Source: JADLHS01 sp039806955
GTDB taxonomy: Bacteria; Verrucomicrobiota; Verrucomicrobiia; Limisphaerales; JADLHS01
Length of the DNA stretch: 64,000 bases
NCBI GenBank assembly: GCA_039806955.1
Contig: JBDHQI010000025.1
Location: 1-64,000, forward strand
Direction: 5' to 3'
The translations under genes were made by a program, and so were the position numbers. Position 1 is the first letter of the stretch. Each line of letters begins with the position of its first letter. This document shows, piece after piece, positions 26,479 to 35,238 of this stretch. The notes below the pieces were generated by a model, which saw only the letters and a list, made by a program, of their open reading frames with translations, was not told the origin of the DNA and ran no database searches.

Positions 26479-28056
26479 ATGTCGGTTGGTTTGTCGCGCA
26501 TGATTCCAATCAACGGGCATAATTTATCAATTCTTGACACTTGGCAGATCGCAACGCAGGCCGCTTCATGCGCGCTGACGACGGAAGCGCGAGCGGGAGT
26601 TCAGCGCAGTCGGCAGTTGGTGGAAAAACTGGCGTCCGAACCGCGCGCCGTTTATGGCATCAACACCGGTTTTGGACCGTTAAGCGGCTTTCGCGTGTCG
26701 GATGCCGACCTGGCGCAGCATCAGGTCAATCTGCTGCATCACCTGACGGTTGGGCAGGGAGGCTTGTTTTCCACGGTGGAAACTCGCGCGATCATGGTGG
26801 CGCGCGCCAACGCGCTGGCGCGGGGCTATTCCGGGATCCGGGAGGAACTGATTGAACTGCTGTTGGCGGCATTGAATCGCGGCGTTTTACCGGAGATTCC
26901 GAGTGAAGGTTCCGTGGGTGCGAGCGGAGATCTGGTGCCGTTGGCGCACATGGCCGGGTTGCTGGTTGGATTCGGTTACGCCTGGGTGAACGGAACGCGA
27001 TTGCCCGCCATCGAAGCGTTGCAGCGCGTGGGATTAAAGCCGGTGGTGTTGCAGGCCAAGGAAGGTCTGGCGCTGGTGAACGGCACGTCCGTGATGACCG
27101 GGCTGGCGGCGCTGGCCACGCATGAAGCGGATCGCGCATTGCGCTGGGCGGAACTGTTGACGGCGTGTTTGTTTCAGGTGTTGAACGGCGAGCCGGAAGT
27201 GTTGTGCCAGCAGGCGCAACGCGCGCGCGGCTTTCGCGGACAAGCATTGGTGGCGCAACGCATCACCAACGCGTTGCGGACACATCCGGAATACGCGCGG
27301 CGCATTGACGAGCATCAGTGGGGCACGCAAGCGAAGCCAGTGGATCCGGGCACGGAAATTCAGGACCCGTATTCGTTGCGTTGTACGCCACAGATTCTCG
27401 GCGCGTATCAGGAAGCGTTGTGGCACGTCGAACAAGTGGTGACACGCGAGTTGAATGCCAGCACGGATAACCCGCTGATTTTTCCGGACACAGGCATGGT
27501 CATTCACTGCGGGAATTTTTACGGTCAACAAATCGCCATGGTGAGCGATTATTTATGTCTCGGGCTGATCAAGCTGGCGCTGCTGGCGGACCGGCAGATC
27601 GAGCGTTTGGTGAACTGGCGTTATAGTCGCGGGTTGCCACCGTTGCTGGCGGCGGGCGCGCCCGGATTGAACACGGGTTTCGGCGGTGTGCAGTTGCTGG
27701 CGACCTCGCTGGCGGCGGAGGCGCGTTTGCTGGGAACGCCCGCGTCCATTCAGACGATACCCACCAATGCCAACAATCAGGATGTGGTCAGCATGGGCTG
27801 CATCGCGGCCAAAAAAGCACGCCGGGCGCTGCCGCTGGTGTGGAAGCTCCTGGCGATTGAAGCGCTCGCTTTGGCGCAGGCCGCCGACGCGCGGGGCCGG
27901 GAGCAGACGCTGGGCGGCGATTACCGGAAGTTGTATGACCTGGTGCGGGGCGTTTCGGCGGAAATGAAATGCGACCGGCCGTTGACCGGTGATATTGCGC
28001 GGGTCGCGGAGTTGTTGCAGTCCGAATCGGCGCAACGGGAGTGTTTGCGCGATTGA
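26479..28056 (+). CDS. MIO-type aromatic amino acid ammonia-lyase (tyrosine-like)
   Basis: 525 residues. The MIO cofactor tripeptide Ala148-Ser149-Gly150 lies in GSVGASGDLVPLAHMAG. The catalytic tyrosine lies in AVYGINTGFG (about 59), and DNP appears in STDNPLI. The substrate-selectivity loop reads NLLHHLTVG (His87-His88), similar to the NLVHHLASG of Rhodobacter tyrosine ammonia-lyase, so tyrosine to p-coumarate is favoured over histidine. No hut genes are nearby. The neighbours are halogenase-like flavoproteins and an O-methyltransferase, as in aromatic-polyene and phenolic pigment loci, which support an aromatic product. An in-frame ATG at 26500 is an alternative start. Confidence 0.8.
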   Translation: MSVGLSRMIPINGHNLSILDTWQIATQAASCALTTEARAGVQRSRQLVEKLASEPRAVYGINTGFGPLSGFRVSDADLAQHQVNLLHHLTVGQGGLFSTVETRAIMVARANALARGYSGIREELIELLLAALNRGVLPEIPSEGSVGASGDLVPLAHMAGLLVGFGYAWVNGTRLPAIEALQRVGLKPVVLQAKEGLALVNGTSVMTGLAALATHEADRALRWAELLTACLFQVLNGEPEVLCQQAQRARGFRGQALVAQRITNALRTHPEYARRIDEHQWGTQAKPVDPGTEIQDPYSLRCTPQILGAYQEALWHVEQVVTRELNASTDNPLIFPDTGMVIHCGNFYGQQIAMVSDYLCLGLIKLALLADRQIERLVNWRYSRGLPPLLAAGAPGLNTGFGGVQLLATSLAAEARLLGTPASIQTIPTNANNQDVVSMGCIAAKKARRALPLVWKLLAIEALALAQAADARGREQTLGGDYRKLYDLVRGVSAEMKCDRPLTGDIARVAELLQSESAQRECLRD

Positions 28057-28134
28057 TGACATGAGAGCACCGCCGCTCGCTTAGCGTCGTCGCAAAATAC
28101 TGAAAGCGAATTTTTAACCACTAAGAACAACGAA

Positions 28135-29376
28135 ATGAAAACCATAAAAACGGATGTGTTAATCATCGGCGCCGGGCCGGCGGGGGCAACGGCGGCGGCT
28201 AGTTTACAGCGGGAAGGCGTGCGGACGCTCGTGGTCGAAAAATTGAAATTTCCCCGGTTCGTGATCGGCGAAAGCCTGTTGCCGCGCACGATGGATCTGC
28301 TGAAAGAAATGGATTTTCTCGCGCCCGTGGAAGCCTGCGGTTTCATTCATAAAACGGGCGCGGTCTTTCGCCAGGGGAATCAAATCTGTGATTTCGATTT
28401 TGAACATCAGGCGGGGGACGGCTGGAAATACACTTTTCACGTGCCGCGGGCGGAGTTTGACCAGGTCATTGCGGACACGGTCGCGTCCCGAGGCGTGGAC
28501 ATCCGCTACGAGCATGAGGTGAAGCAGGTGCGCTTCAGCGAGGCGCAGGTTGAGGCCGAGATCAAACAACCCGATGGCGCAACGCTCCACGTGGTCGCGC
28601 AGTTTGTGCTGGATTGCAGCGGGTACGGCCGGGTGCTGCCGCGCCTGCTGGATCTCGAAGCGCCCTCGCATTATCCGGTGCGGGAATCATTGTTCACGCA
28701 CGTGACGGGGGATCTCCGTCCGAGCGGTCGGGACGAGGGGAAAATATGGGTTTGCATGCATCCGGAGGGCGCGTGGTTGTGGATCATTCCATTTTCCAAC
28801 GGGCGTACCAGCATCGGAGTGGTGGCGGAACCGGAATTTTACGCGCGTTACCCCGGCGATGCGGAGACGCAACTGCGCGCGATTGTCAACAGTGAACCGA
28901 ATGGCGCAAAACGTTTGGCGAACATGCAGATTGTTTTTCCGCCGCATCGCATCAAAGGGTTTTCGATTTCCATCAAGCAGTTGTTTGGACCGCGTTACGC
29001 GCTGGCGGGAAATGCCACGGAGTTTCTTGATCCCGTGTTCAGTTCCGGAGTGACTCTGGCGATGGAATCCGGGCTGCGCGCCGCGCAGGTGGTCGCGCGA
29101 CAATTACGCGGGGAGGCGGTGGACTGGCCGCGCGATTATGCGGATTTCATCATGCAAGGCGTGGATACATTCCGGGCGTATATTGACGCGTGGTATGACG
29201 GCCGGCTGCCGGAAATTTTGTTCGCGGCGCAACGCAATCCCGACATGATGCCGAAAGTGTGCTCCGTGCTGGCCGGGTATGTTTGGGACAAAGCCAATCC
29301 GTTTGTTGCCCAAGCGGACCGCGCTTTGCGCGCGTTGGCCACGGTTTCCGCCGGGATGGGCGCGGCGCGGAATTAG
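28135..29376 (+). CDS. FAD-dependent halogenase/oxidoreductase-like protein A
   Basis: 413 residues. The FAD-binding motif is GAGPAG at 12-17. The conserved halogenase signature WxWxIP is present as WLWIIP, and FLDPVFSSGVTLAM fits the FxxPxxSxG motif of flavin-dependent halogenases. FPRFVIGESLLP is the substrate-side region of phenol/pyrrole-type halogenases. Geranylgeranyl-reductase-like monooxygenases share part of this pattern, so the assignment is provisional. It follows the ammonia-lyase by 78 bases and precedes the methyltransferase, consistent with tailoring of a hydroxycinnamate-derived scaffold. Confidence 0.7.
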   Translation: MKTIKTDVLIIGAGPAGATAAASLQREGVRTLVVEKLKFPRFVIGESLLPRTMDLLKEMDFLAPVEACGFIHKTGAVFRQGNQICDFDFEHQAGDGWKYTFHVPRAEFDQVIADTVASRGVDIRYEHEVKQVRFSEAQVEAEIKQPDGATLHVVAQFVLDCSGYGRVLPRLLDLEAPSHYPVRESLFTHVTGDLRPSGRDEGKIWVCMHPEGAWLWIIPFSNGRTSIGVVAEPEFYARYPGDAETQLRAIVNSEPNGAKRLANMQIVFPPHRIKGFSISIKQLFGPRYALAGNATEFLDPVFSSGVTLAMESGLRAAQVVARQLRGEAVDWPRDYADFIMQGVDTFRAYIDAWYDGRLPEILFAAQRNPDMMPKVCSVLAGYVWDKANPFVAQADRALRALATVSAGMGAARN

Positions 29377-29390
29377 GGCGTCGAGTTTCA

Positions 29391-30470
29391 ATGAGCGACT
29401 CGAAGCGATTTTTCTCCTCGGATAATCTGTCGGCCTTGGATGCCAAGGTTGCGGCGCAGCGGCTGGCGTTTGGGCCGGTGGTGTTCCAAGCCTGCCGCGT
29501 GCTGCGGCAGACGGGGATTTTGGAAATCGTGCGACAGTCCGGCGATTCCGGCCTGACCCTGGCCGAGGTGGTGGCCAAAGGCAGTGTGCCGCGGTACGGC
29601 GTAAAAGTTTTGCTGGAAGCCGGCTTGGGCATCGGGTTGTTCCGCCGCGATCGAGACCGGTTTATCCTCACACGGTTGGGGTATTTCATGCTCCGGGACC
29701 CCATGACTCGCATCAACATGGATGTAGTTCACGACATTTGTTATCGCGGTTTTTACCATTTGGATGAAGCTCTCGCCACCGGTCGTCCGGCAGGATTGCC
29801 GACGCTGGGAAATTGGGAAACTTTCTATCAAGGTCTTTCCGCTTTGCCGGAACCGGCGCGCGCAAGCTGGCTGGCGTTTGACCATTATTATTCCGATCAG
29901 GCCTTTCCTGCGGCCTTGCCGCTGGTGTTTGCCGATCGTCCTCAACAGTTGCTCGACGTGGGCGGCAATACGGGGCGCTGGGCGATGCAGTGTGTCGGTT
30001 ACGATCCGACAGTACGCGTTACCATTGCGGATCTGCCCCCGCAACTGGAACTGGCGCGTGCGGCGCTACAAAAAGGCGACGGGGCCGGGCGTGTGGCCTT
30101 TCATCCGGTGGACCTGCTGGATGAACGACAGGAATTGCCCGGCGGTTATGAAGTCATTTGGATGAGCCAGTTCTTGGACTGCTTTTCCGAGGCGCAGATT
30201 GTTTCCATTCTGAAACGAGCGGCGCGCGCGCTGGGCGATAACGGCATGTTGCACATTCTGGAATTATTCTGGGATCGGCAACCCAATGAGACCGCCGCAT
30301 TTTGTCTCCAGCAAACCTCGCTTTACTTCGCATGCATTGCGAACGGCAACAGCCAGATGTACCACTCGGAAGATTTACTGCGTTGTTTGCGGGAGGCGGG
30401 ATTGCGGGTGATCGAACAGCGGGACCAAGTCGGCCAGTTTCACACTTGGCTGAAGTGTCGTCGGGTCTGA
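29391..30470 (+). CDS. SAM-dependent O-methyltransferase
   Basis: 359 residues from the ATG at 29391 (MSDSKRFFSSDNLSALDAKV). An N-terminal dimerisation/winged-helix region (to ~150) is followed by a class I SAM fold: LLDVGGNTGRWAMQC, then VTIADLPPQLELARAAL, FHPVDLLDERQELP, and IWMSQFLDCFSE. This is the plant-OMT/acetylserotonin-OMT-like arrangement with the His region replaced by a cysteine-bearing strand. It probably methylates a phenolic hydroxyl. It lies 14 bases after the halogenase-like gene and is convergent with the second flavoprotein. Confidence 0.75.
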   Translation: MSDSKRFFSSDNLSALDAKVAAQRLAFGPVVFQACRVLRQTGILEIVRQSGDSGLTLAEVVAKGSVPRYGVKVLLEAGLGIGLFRRDRDRFILTRLGYFMLRDPMTRINMDVVHDICYRGFYHLDEALATGRPAGLPTLGNWETFYQGLSALPEPARASWLAFDHYYSDQAFPAALPLVFADRPQQLLDVGGNTGRWAMQCVGYDPTVRVTIADLPPQLELARAALQKGDGAGRVAFHPVDLLDERQELPGGYEVIWMSQFLDCFSEAQIVSILKRAARALGDNGMLHILELFWDRQPNETAAFCLQQTSLYFACIANGNSQMYHSEDLLRCLREAGLRVIEQRDQVGQFHTWLKCRRV

Positions 30471-30493
30471 GGGGCGTGATTTGGATTCTGGTC

Positions 30494-31750
30494 CTAACGA
30501 ACTTTCAGGTCGTCCGGGTTTTCGTCTTCCAGCGCGTATTTCATGGCAAAACGCAGCAAGCCGACGCTGTAGGCGGAATTGGAAGCGGCGCCCGCAAAGA
30601 TGCGCCCCATGTGCTTGTTCATGTGCGGGAAGATCAATTTTACCAACAGCGTGTCGCGGCGCTTTTGACCGACTTTGAAGCAGGTGAACAAGCGTCCGTT
30701 ATACCAATACTCCACGATGCCTTGCCAGGTCTTCAAATGGTGTTTGAGTTCGCGCTCATAATGTTGCAACGCCTCCGTCGAACCTTTGGCCAGCGCGCGG
30801 GCCAACAGGAAGGCGCCATTCATGCCGAGGAAAAGTCCGCTGGAAAACACGGGGTCCACGAAACCCGCCGTGTCGCCCACCAGGACCCAATTCGCACCAA
30901 ACATGCGTTCGGAAACAAGCTGGTAGCTCGCGTATTTCATCACGGGCGTCAGGCGCCGCGAATGACCAGCGACGAGGCGCAACTGTGAATCGCGCTGGCA
31001 CAACCCATCATATTGGTCTTCGGGGGTGGTGCCAAATTGCGGCAGATGCTCGGTCGGCACCACCATGCCCAGACTGACGCGCCCCGGCAGGGGAATGCGC
31101 CAACTCCAGCCGCGATCCATGCGCGTCGTGTGGACATGCCCTTCGTGGTCAAGGTGTGCGCGATCCACGTGTGCAAACAATGCCGTGTCTTTGCGGTTGC
31201 CTTCCTGACTGGAAATGCCAAGCAGGTTGGGCAGCAGCCGAAAGCGCCCCGTGGCGTCCACGATCCAATCCGGCTGTTCTGCAAAGAACCCGTTGGTGGC
31301 GGCCAAGGTTTCCGGTGCGAGAGCAACGCGGTCGGTTTGGGGATCCGCAGTGATATGCGCGGGAGATTCAAAGACGGCCGCGCCGGCTTTTTGGGCGGCA
31401 GCCAGCAGAGTGGCATCGAATTTTTCGCGCGGCACGTTGTAGGCGTAGCGGGGCAATCCGTGCAAAGTTTCAAAAGAGAAAGAGAAGGATTGCTCCGCTC
31501 CCAGGTTGAACGTGGCCCCCGGTTTCAAGACACTATAGCCGCGGACCTCATCTTCGATTTCCAACTGGCGCAACATCGGAATGAGCGCCGGCACGAGGGA
31601 TTCGCCGACAATCAACGGCGCGGCCTTGGGCTTGTGCCAGAGCGCTACGCGGAAGCCGGAGCGGATGAGTTGGATTGCCAAGGTGCCGGCGGCGGGGCCG
31701 CCGCCAATGATGGCTACGTTTCGTGCGCCGCGGGTAGCTTGCTGGGTCAT
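30494..31750 (-). CDS. FAD-dependent halogenase/oxidoreductase-like protein B
   Basis: 418 residues. GxGxxG is present as GGGPAAG. The halogenase signature is WSWRIP in GWSWRIPLPG, and the second motif is FVDPVFSSGLFLGMN. It shares this architecture with the protein at 28135 but is encoded on the opposite strand, convergent with the methyltransferase gene. Two halogenase-like flavoproteins so close together suggests two oxidative steps on one product, or one halogenation and one oxidation. Catalytic activity is not proven from sequence. Confidence 0.7.
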   Translation of the reverse strand: MTQQATRGARNVAIIGGGPAAGTLAIQLIRSGFRVALWHKPKAAPLIVGESLVPALIPMLRQLEIEDEVRGYSVLKPGATFNLGAEQSFSFSFETLHGLPRYAYNVPREKFDATLLAAAQKAGAAVFESPAHITADPQTDRVALAPETLAATNGFFAEQPDWIVDATGRFRLLPNLLGISSQEGNRKDTALFAHVDRAHLDHEGHVHTTRMDRGWSWRIPLPGRVSLGMVVPTEHLPQFGTTPEDQYDGLCQRDSQLRLVAGHSRRLTPVMKYASYQLVSERMFGANWVLVGDTAGFVDPVFSSGLFLGMNGAFLLARALAKGSTEALQHYERELKHHLKTWQGIVEYWYNGRLFTCFKVGQKRRDTLLVKLIFPHMNKHMGRIFAGAASNSAYSVGLLRFAMKYALEDENPDDLKVR

Positions 31751-31906
31751 GTTTTAATGAACGCGTTCGGGCGACATGGTGGATGCGAGACGGGATTTTT
31801 CAAGTAATTCTGAACCGAGCGGGTCCAGGTGGATGAATAATTGCATTATCCCCCGGACTCGTTTTGGCGACAAAACAAGTTCCAACGCCCGGCGTACCGC
31901 CGGACC

Positions 31907-32137
31907 TTATTCATTGATGCCCCAGAACCGTGGCGTCATCGGACGTTCCAGAATTTCCGCGAGGAGATCACTCATGGCGACGGCCTGATGCTGCAAGGTT
32001 TTTTCCAGCGGCAGCGCAACGTAGCGCAGTTCGGATTCGTCGCTGGACAGGGTTGTCGTTTCAGTGGTCAGCACGGAAGCGCGCAGGCACCTCGCGCCGG
32101 TGGCCTGATCATCGTAATGCGGGGGCAGGCTTTTCAT
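31907..32137 (-). CDS. Small hypothetical protein
   Basis: 76 residues from the ATG at 32137. MKSLPPHYDDQATG is followed by an acidic middle region and PMTPRFWGINE at the end. No family was recognised. It lies in the gap between the flavoprotein gene and the AraC-type regulator; the rest of 31751-32213 shows no other convincing gene. It could be a shadow, because the opposite strand is also open there. Confidence 0.3.
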   Translation of the reverse strand: MKSLPPHYDDQATGARCLRASVLTTETTTLSSDESELRYVALPLEKTLQHQAVAMSDLLAEILERPMTPRFWGINE

Positions 32138-32213
32138 GATGCAAACTCGCACGTAACCATCCGAATGCATCTGGAAAAACGCCGCTTAAATTGTTGGTAG
32201 CTGATGCCTGCGG

Positions 32214-33182
32214 CTAATGGTGGTCTGCGGGCCGAAGCGAGGTGCAGTCTTTCGGCAGCTTTTCGCGATATTGCGTGGGAGGCTCTCCGGCAATCCGGCG
32301 AAAGACGCGATTGAAATGGCTTAATGATTGGAAACCAACGGCGAACGCGACTTCACTGATGCGCAGGTTGGGATTCAGCAGGAGGTTTTTCGCTTTTTCC
32401 ACGCGCACGCGTGAAAGATAATCCGTGAAGTTCAGACCGGTCGCCTTTTTGAACATCTTGCAGAAGTAGAACGTGCTGGTGTTCACGGCTTTGGCGACAT
32501 CGCTAAGTGAAATCTCCTCGGTTTGATGCTCGTTGATGAACTGCTTGGCCTTGGTGATGGTCGGCGATTCGGAGTTGGCGCGGCGCGTGAGTAGTTGGTT
32601 GCTGACCAACGCCAGGTGCTGGGCAAAGATGGTCAGCAATCGCAGCACCGATTCGTATTGTTGGGGCGGGATGACGCGCGTCTGGAAGTATGCCTCCTCG
32701 AGCTGGCTCAAATCGGAATTCCAACCCCATTGCGCCAGTTGCTTCGCGGTCTTGGCAAAGCGGGCCTTGGTTGGACGCTGCAAAAAAATCTGGCCGGTTT
32801 GTAGAAAGCCGAGGATTTCATCGCCCACGGAAACCGGCACGCCCGTATCGCACAAACCGGCAAAACATTTCACCGTGTGCGGGCCGGATTTGGCCGTGTC
32901 CGCGATTTCCTGCTGCGTTTCCAGGCAAGCCGCACAGGTGCGGTTGCTTCCCGCCATCAGCAGGCAGAACGGGTTCTCGGATTTTTTGCCATCGTGGGCG
33001 CGTTGAAACGAATCCGCAGAACGCAGGCTGAGCGGCAGGCCAGTTGCCTTGGTGAAGGCGCGTTCGTAGTCCTGATAAATCTGAGACTGGGACAGTGCCT
33101 CAATGAATTTCTTTTTTTCACCGCTTTCCACGGGGGCAACGTAGCTAGAACTCCGGAGCGCGACAAGCTGCGAAACGCCCAC
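32214..33182 (-). CDS. PocR-domain AraC-family transcriptional regulator
   Basis: About 322 residues from the GTG at 33182; the start is uncertain (33131 is possible, and open frame extends to 33485 over the neighbouring gene). The N-terminal PocR ligand-binding domain shows IYQDYERAFTKATGLPLSLR, the cysteine region NRTCAACLETQQE, and GDEILGFLQTGQIF. The C-terminal HTH_18 has ISLSDVAKAVNTSTFYFCKMFKKATG and ISEVAFAVGFQSLSHFNRVFRR. PocR domains sense small hydroxylated metabolites such as propanediol. It is divergent from the stress-protein gene, and the flavoprotein gene lies downstream of its 3' end. Confidence 0.8.
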   Translation of the reverse strand: MGVSQLVALRSSSYVAPVESGEKKKFIEALSQSQIYQDYERAFTKATGLPLSLRSADSFQRAHDGKKSENPFCLLMAGSNRTCAACLETQQEIADTAKSGPHTVKCFAGLCDTGVPVSVGDEILGFLQTGQIFLQRPTKARFAKTAKQLAQWGWNSDLSQLEEAYFQTRVIPPQQYESVLRLLTIFAQHLALVSNQLLTRRANSESPTITKAKQFINEHQTEEISLSDVAKAVNTSTFYFCKMFKKATGLNFTDYLSRVRVEKAKNLLLNPNLRISEVAFAVGFQSLSHFNRVFRRIAGEPPTQYREKLPKDCTSLRPADHH

Positions 33183-33264
33183 AAAAGAGGGTGACAAAAC
33201 GACAAGAGAAGTGGAGCCGGTGAGGGCCGGTGAACTTAGGCTTTCACTAGATGACAAGGCGATT

Positions 33265-33735
33265 ATGAAAGCGGTTATTTCGTCCCGAGCGGGAAGGTCC
33301 GGTGCGCCGGCCGAGTCGCGCTTCGGTCGTATTCTGGTGGGAGTGAAGTTTTCCACGGAAGACGAAGCGGTGCTGGCCTGCGCCGCCGAACTGGCGGTGC
33401 GGTGTGATGCATCGCTGATGCTGGTGCATGTCGTGGAGCCGTCTTTCCCGAGTCGAACCACTGGGCATCCGCAACGACACACCACCCGCTCTGAATTGGA
33501 AGATTATGCCGAAGCCAAATTGGAACTGAGCACGTTGGGGCGGCAGATGCTCGGGAAGTGTCGGTTGGTGGAAACCTCGATCCGCAACGGCCTGGCCTTC
33601 TTCGAGGTGACAGAATCCGCGCAGGCCTTGGGTGCGGACTTGGTGGTGATCGGCGCGGGCGGTGGCTATACTTCGTTGAGCGAGACGGCGCAGAAAATTA
33701 TCCGTCACGCACCGTGTCCGGTGCTGGTGGTTTGA
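33265..33735 (+). CDS. Universal stress protein (UspA family)
   Basis: About 156 residues from the ATG at 33265. The N-terminal strand GRILVGVKFSTEDEAVLACA and the C-terminal motif GADLVVIGAGGGYTSLSETAQKIIRHAPCPVLVV fit UspA. The usual ATP-binding G-x2-G-x9-G(S/T) is only partly recognisable (GAGGGYTSLSETAQKII), so nucleotide binding is uncertain. It is a single-domain protein divergent from the PocR/AraC regulator. Confidence 0.85.
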   Translation: MKAVISSRAGRSGAPAESRFGRILVGVKFSTEDEAVLACAAELAVRCDASLMLVHVVEPSFPSRTTGHPQRHTTRSELEDYAEAKLELSTLGRQMLGKCRLVETSIRNGLAFFEVTESAQALGADLVVIGAGGGYTSLSETAQKIIRHAPCPVLVV

Positions 33736-33826
33736 GGTGCAACTATTCGCGTCGTCGCCTGATCGGTTTTGGGCCGCCGCGTGTGAATTGCTTGAAGTAG
33801 GTGGACGAGTCGCCTAAAAGAAGAGC

Positions 33827-35236
33827 ATGGCAACTAAGCAAACTTGTCTTCCGTTGGTCGCTCCGCGTTGCGTGCCGGTGTTGGACGCTCACTTTCGTCC
33901 CGCCGTCCTGACCCGGCGTGCGTTCCGTGCCGCCGCACAGCAAGCCGGCACCCCACGGCCCGTGCGTCTGGCGCTGGAGCAGACCGATGGGGCGGTTTAT
34001 CACTTTCAAACTGAAATTTTTCCGGAGGTGGCAAATCAGGATGACGCCAATTATGAGCACCTAGAACGCATCACGAAATTTCTGCTTTGGTCGCGGGGCG
34101 GCTGGCGGATTCATCTGGACGGCCCGGCCCGGCTGGCAACCCGGTTGGCCGCGCACTATCGCGAGTCCGCCACGGGCAAATTCGATTCGGAAACAGTTGG
34201 CCAACGCATGTTTGATCATCCGATCGAAGTAGTACATCAAAACGAACTGCCACCAGAGCGGTCCTTTACGCAGGCGCTCGGACGTCATTTGGACGGTTGC
34301 CGGATTGGGTTCGATCTGGGGGGCAGCGATCGAAAAGCGGCGGCGGTGATTGATGGTCAGGTGGTTTTTAGTGAGGAGACAGAGTGGAATCCCTATTTCC
34401 AAAGCGACCCGCAATATCACTTCGATGGGATCATGGATTCCTTGCGCAAAGCGGCAGCGCATCTGCCGCGCGTGGATGCCATCGGAGGCAGCGCGGCGGG
34501 TGTCTATGTGAACAATCGAGTGAAGGTGGCGTCGCTGTTTCGCGGGGTGCCGCCAGACGTGTTCCAACGCCGCGTGCGCGACATGTTCCTCGATATCCAG
34601 AAGCAGTGGAATGTTCCGTTGGAAGTGGTGAACGATGGCGAAGTCACGGCGCTGGCCGCTTCGATGTCGCTGGGCGTGAATTCGGTGCTGGGTATTTCAC
34701 TCGGCACCAGCACCGCGGGCGGCTGGGTCAATGCCGAGGGTAATATCACCACCTGGTTGAACGAATTGGCGTTCGTGCCGGTGGATTATCATCCCGAAGC
34801 GCCCGGCGATGAGTGGTCCGGCGATTACGGCTGCGGCGTGCAGTATTTTTCACAACAATGCGTCGGTCGTTTGTTGGCCCCGGCGGGAATTGAAACGCCA
34901 CAGGACCTGCCATTGCCGGAGAAGCTCAAACGGGTGCAGGCACTGATGTTGCAAGGGGACGAACGCGCGCGCAAAATCTATCAGACCATTGGCGTGTATC
35001 TGGGGTATGGCATCGCGCACTTCGCTGATTTTTACGATCTGCATCATGTGTTGATCTTGGGACGGGTCACCTCGGGGATGGGCGGCGATTTGATTTTATC
35101 CGAGGCACGCAAAGTCCTGCAGGTGGAATTTCCGGAGTTGGCCGGGCAGATTGCGTTTCACATTCCTGACGAAAAGGACAAGCGGCATGGACAAGCAATT
35201 GCGGCGGCTAGTTTGCCGGACCTTAAAGGAAAATAA
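33827..35236 (+). CDS. ROK-family sugar kinase-like protein with N-terminal extension
   Basis: 469 residues, much longer than the ~300 of typical ROK kinases; the first ~155 residues are an extension of unknown function. The ROK ATP-binding strand is IGFDLGGSDRKAAAVIDGQ at about 166, followed by VDAIGGSAAGVYVNN and LGISLGTSTAGGWVN. The usual ROK zinc motif CxCGxxGC is not visible; GDYGCGVQYFSQQC sits in its place. The N-terminal extension may bind sugar or dimerise. It probably phosphorylates a glucose or amino-sugar substrate. The PIG-L gene starts 2 bases after its stop, so they are translationally coupled. Confidence 0.7.
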   Translation: MATKQTCLPLVAPRCVPVLDAHFRPAVLTRRAFRAAAQQAGTPRPVRLALEQTDGAVYHFQTEIFPEVANQDDANYEHLERITKFLLWSRGGWRIHLDGPARLATRLAAHYRESATGKFDSETVGQRMFDHPIEVVHQNELPPERSFTQALGRHLDGCRIGFDLGGSDRKAAAVIDGQVVFSEETEWNPYFQSDPQYHFDGIMDSLRKAAAHLPRVDAIGGSAAGVYVNNRVKVASLFRGVPPDVFQRRVRDMFLDIQKQWNVPLEVVNDGEVTALAASMSLGVNSVLGISLGTSTAGGWVNAEGNITTWLNELAFVPVDYHPEAPGDEWSGDYGCGVQYFSQQCVGRLLAPAGIETPQDLPLPEKLKRVQALMLQGDERARKIYQTIGVYLGYGIAHFADFYDLHHVLILGRVTSGMGGDLILSEARKVLQVEFPELAGQIAFHIPDEKDKRHGQAIAAASLPDLKGK

Positions 35237-35238
35237 TC

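Noticed and set aside
26479..28056. Histidine ammonia-lyase HutH for histidine degradation
   Set aside because: No hutU, hutI or hutG is near, and the selectivity loop has the His-His seen in tyrosine lyases; kept as an alternative only.
31841..32200. 119-codon plus-strand frame between flavoprotein and AraC genes
   Set aside because: No recognisable motif, rich in Arg/Gln/His as antisense shadows are; the minus-strand frame looks somewhat more natural but is also uncertain.
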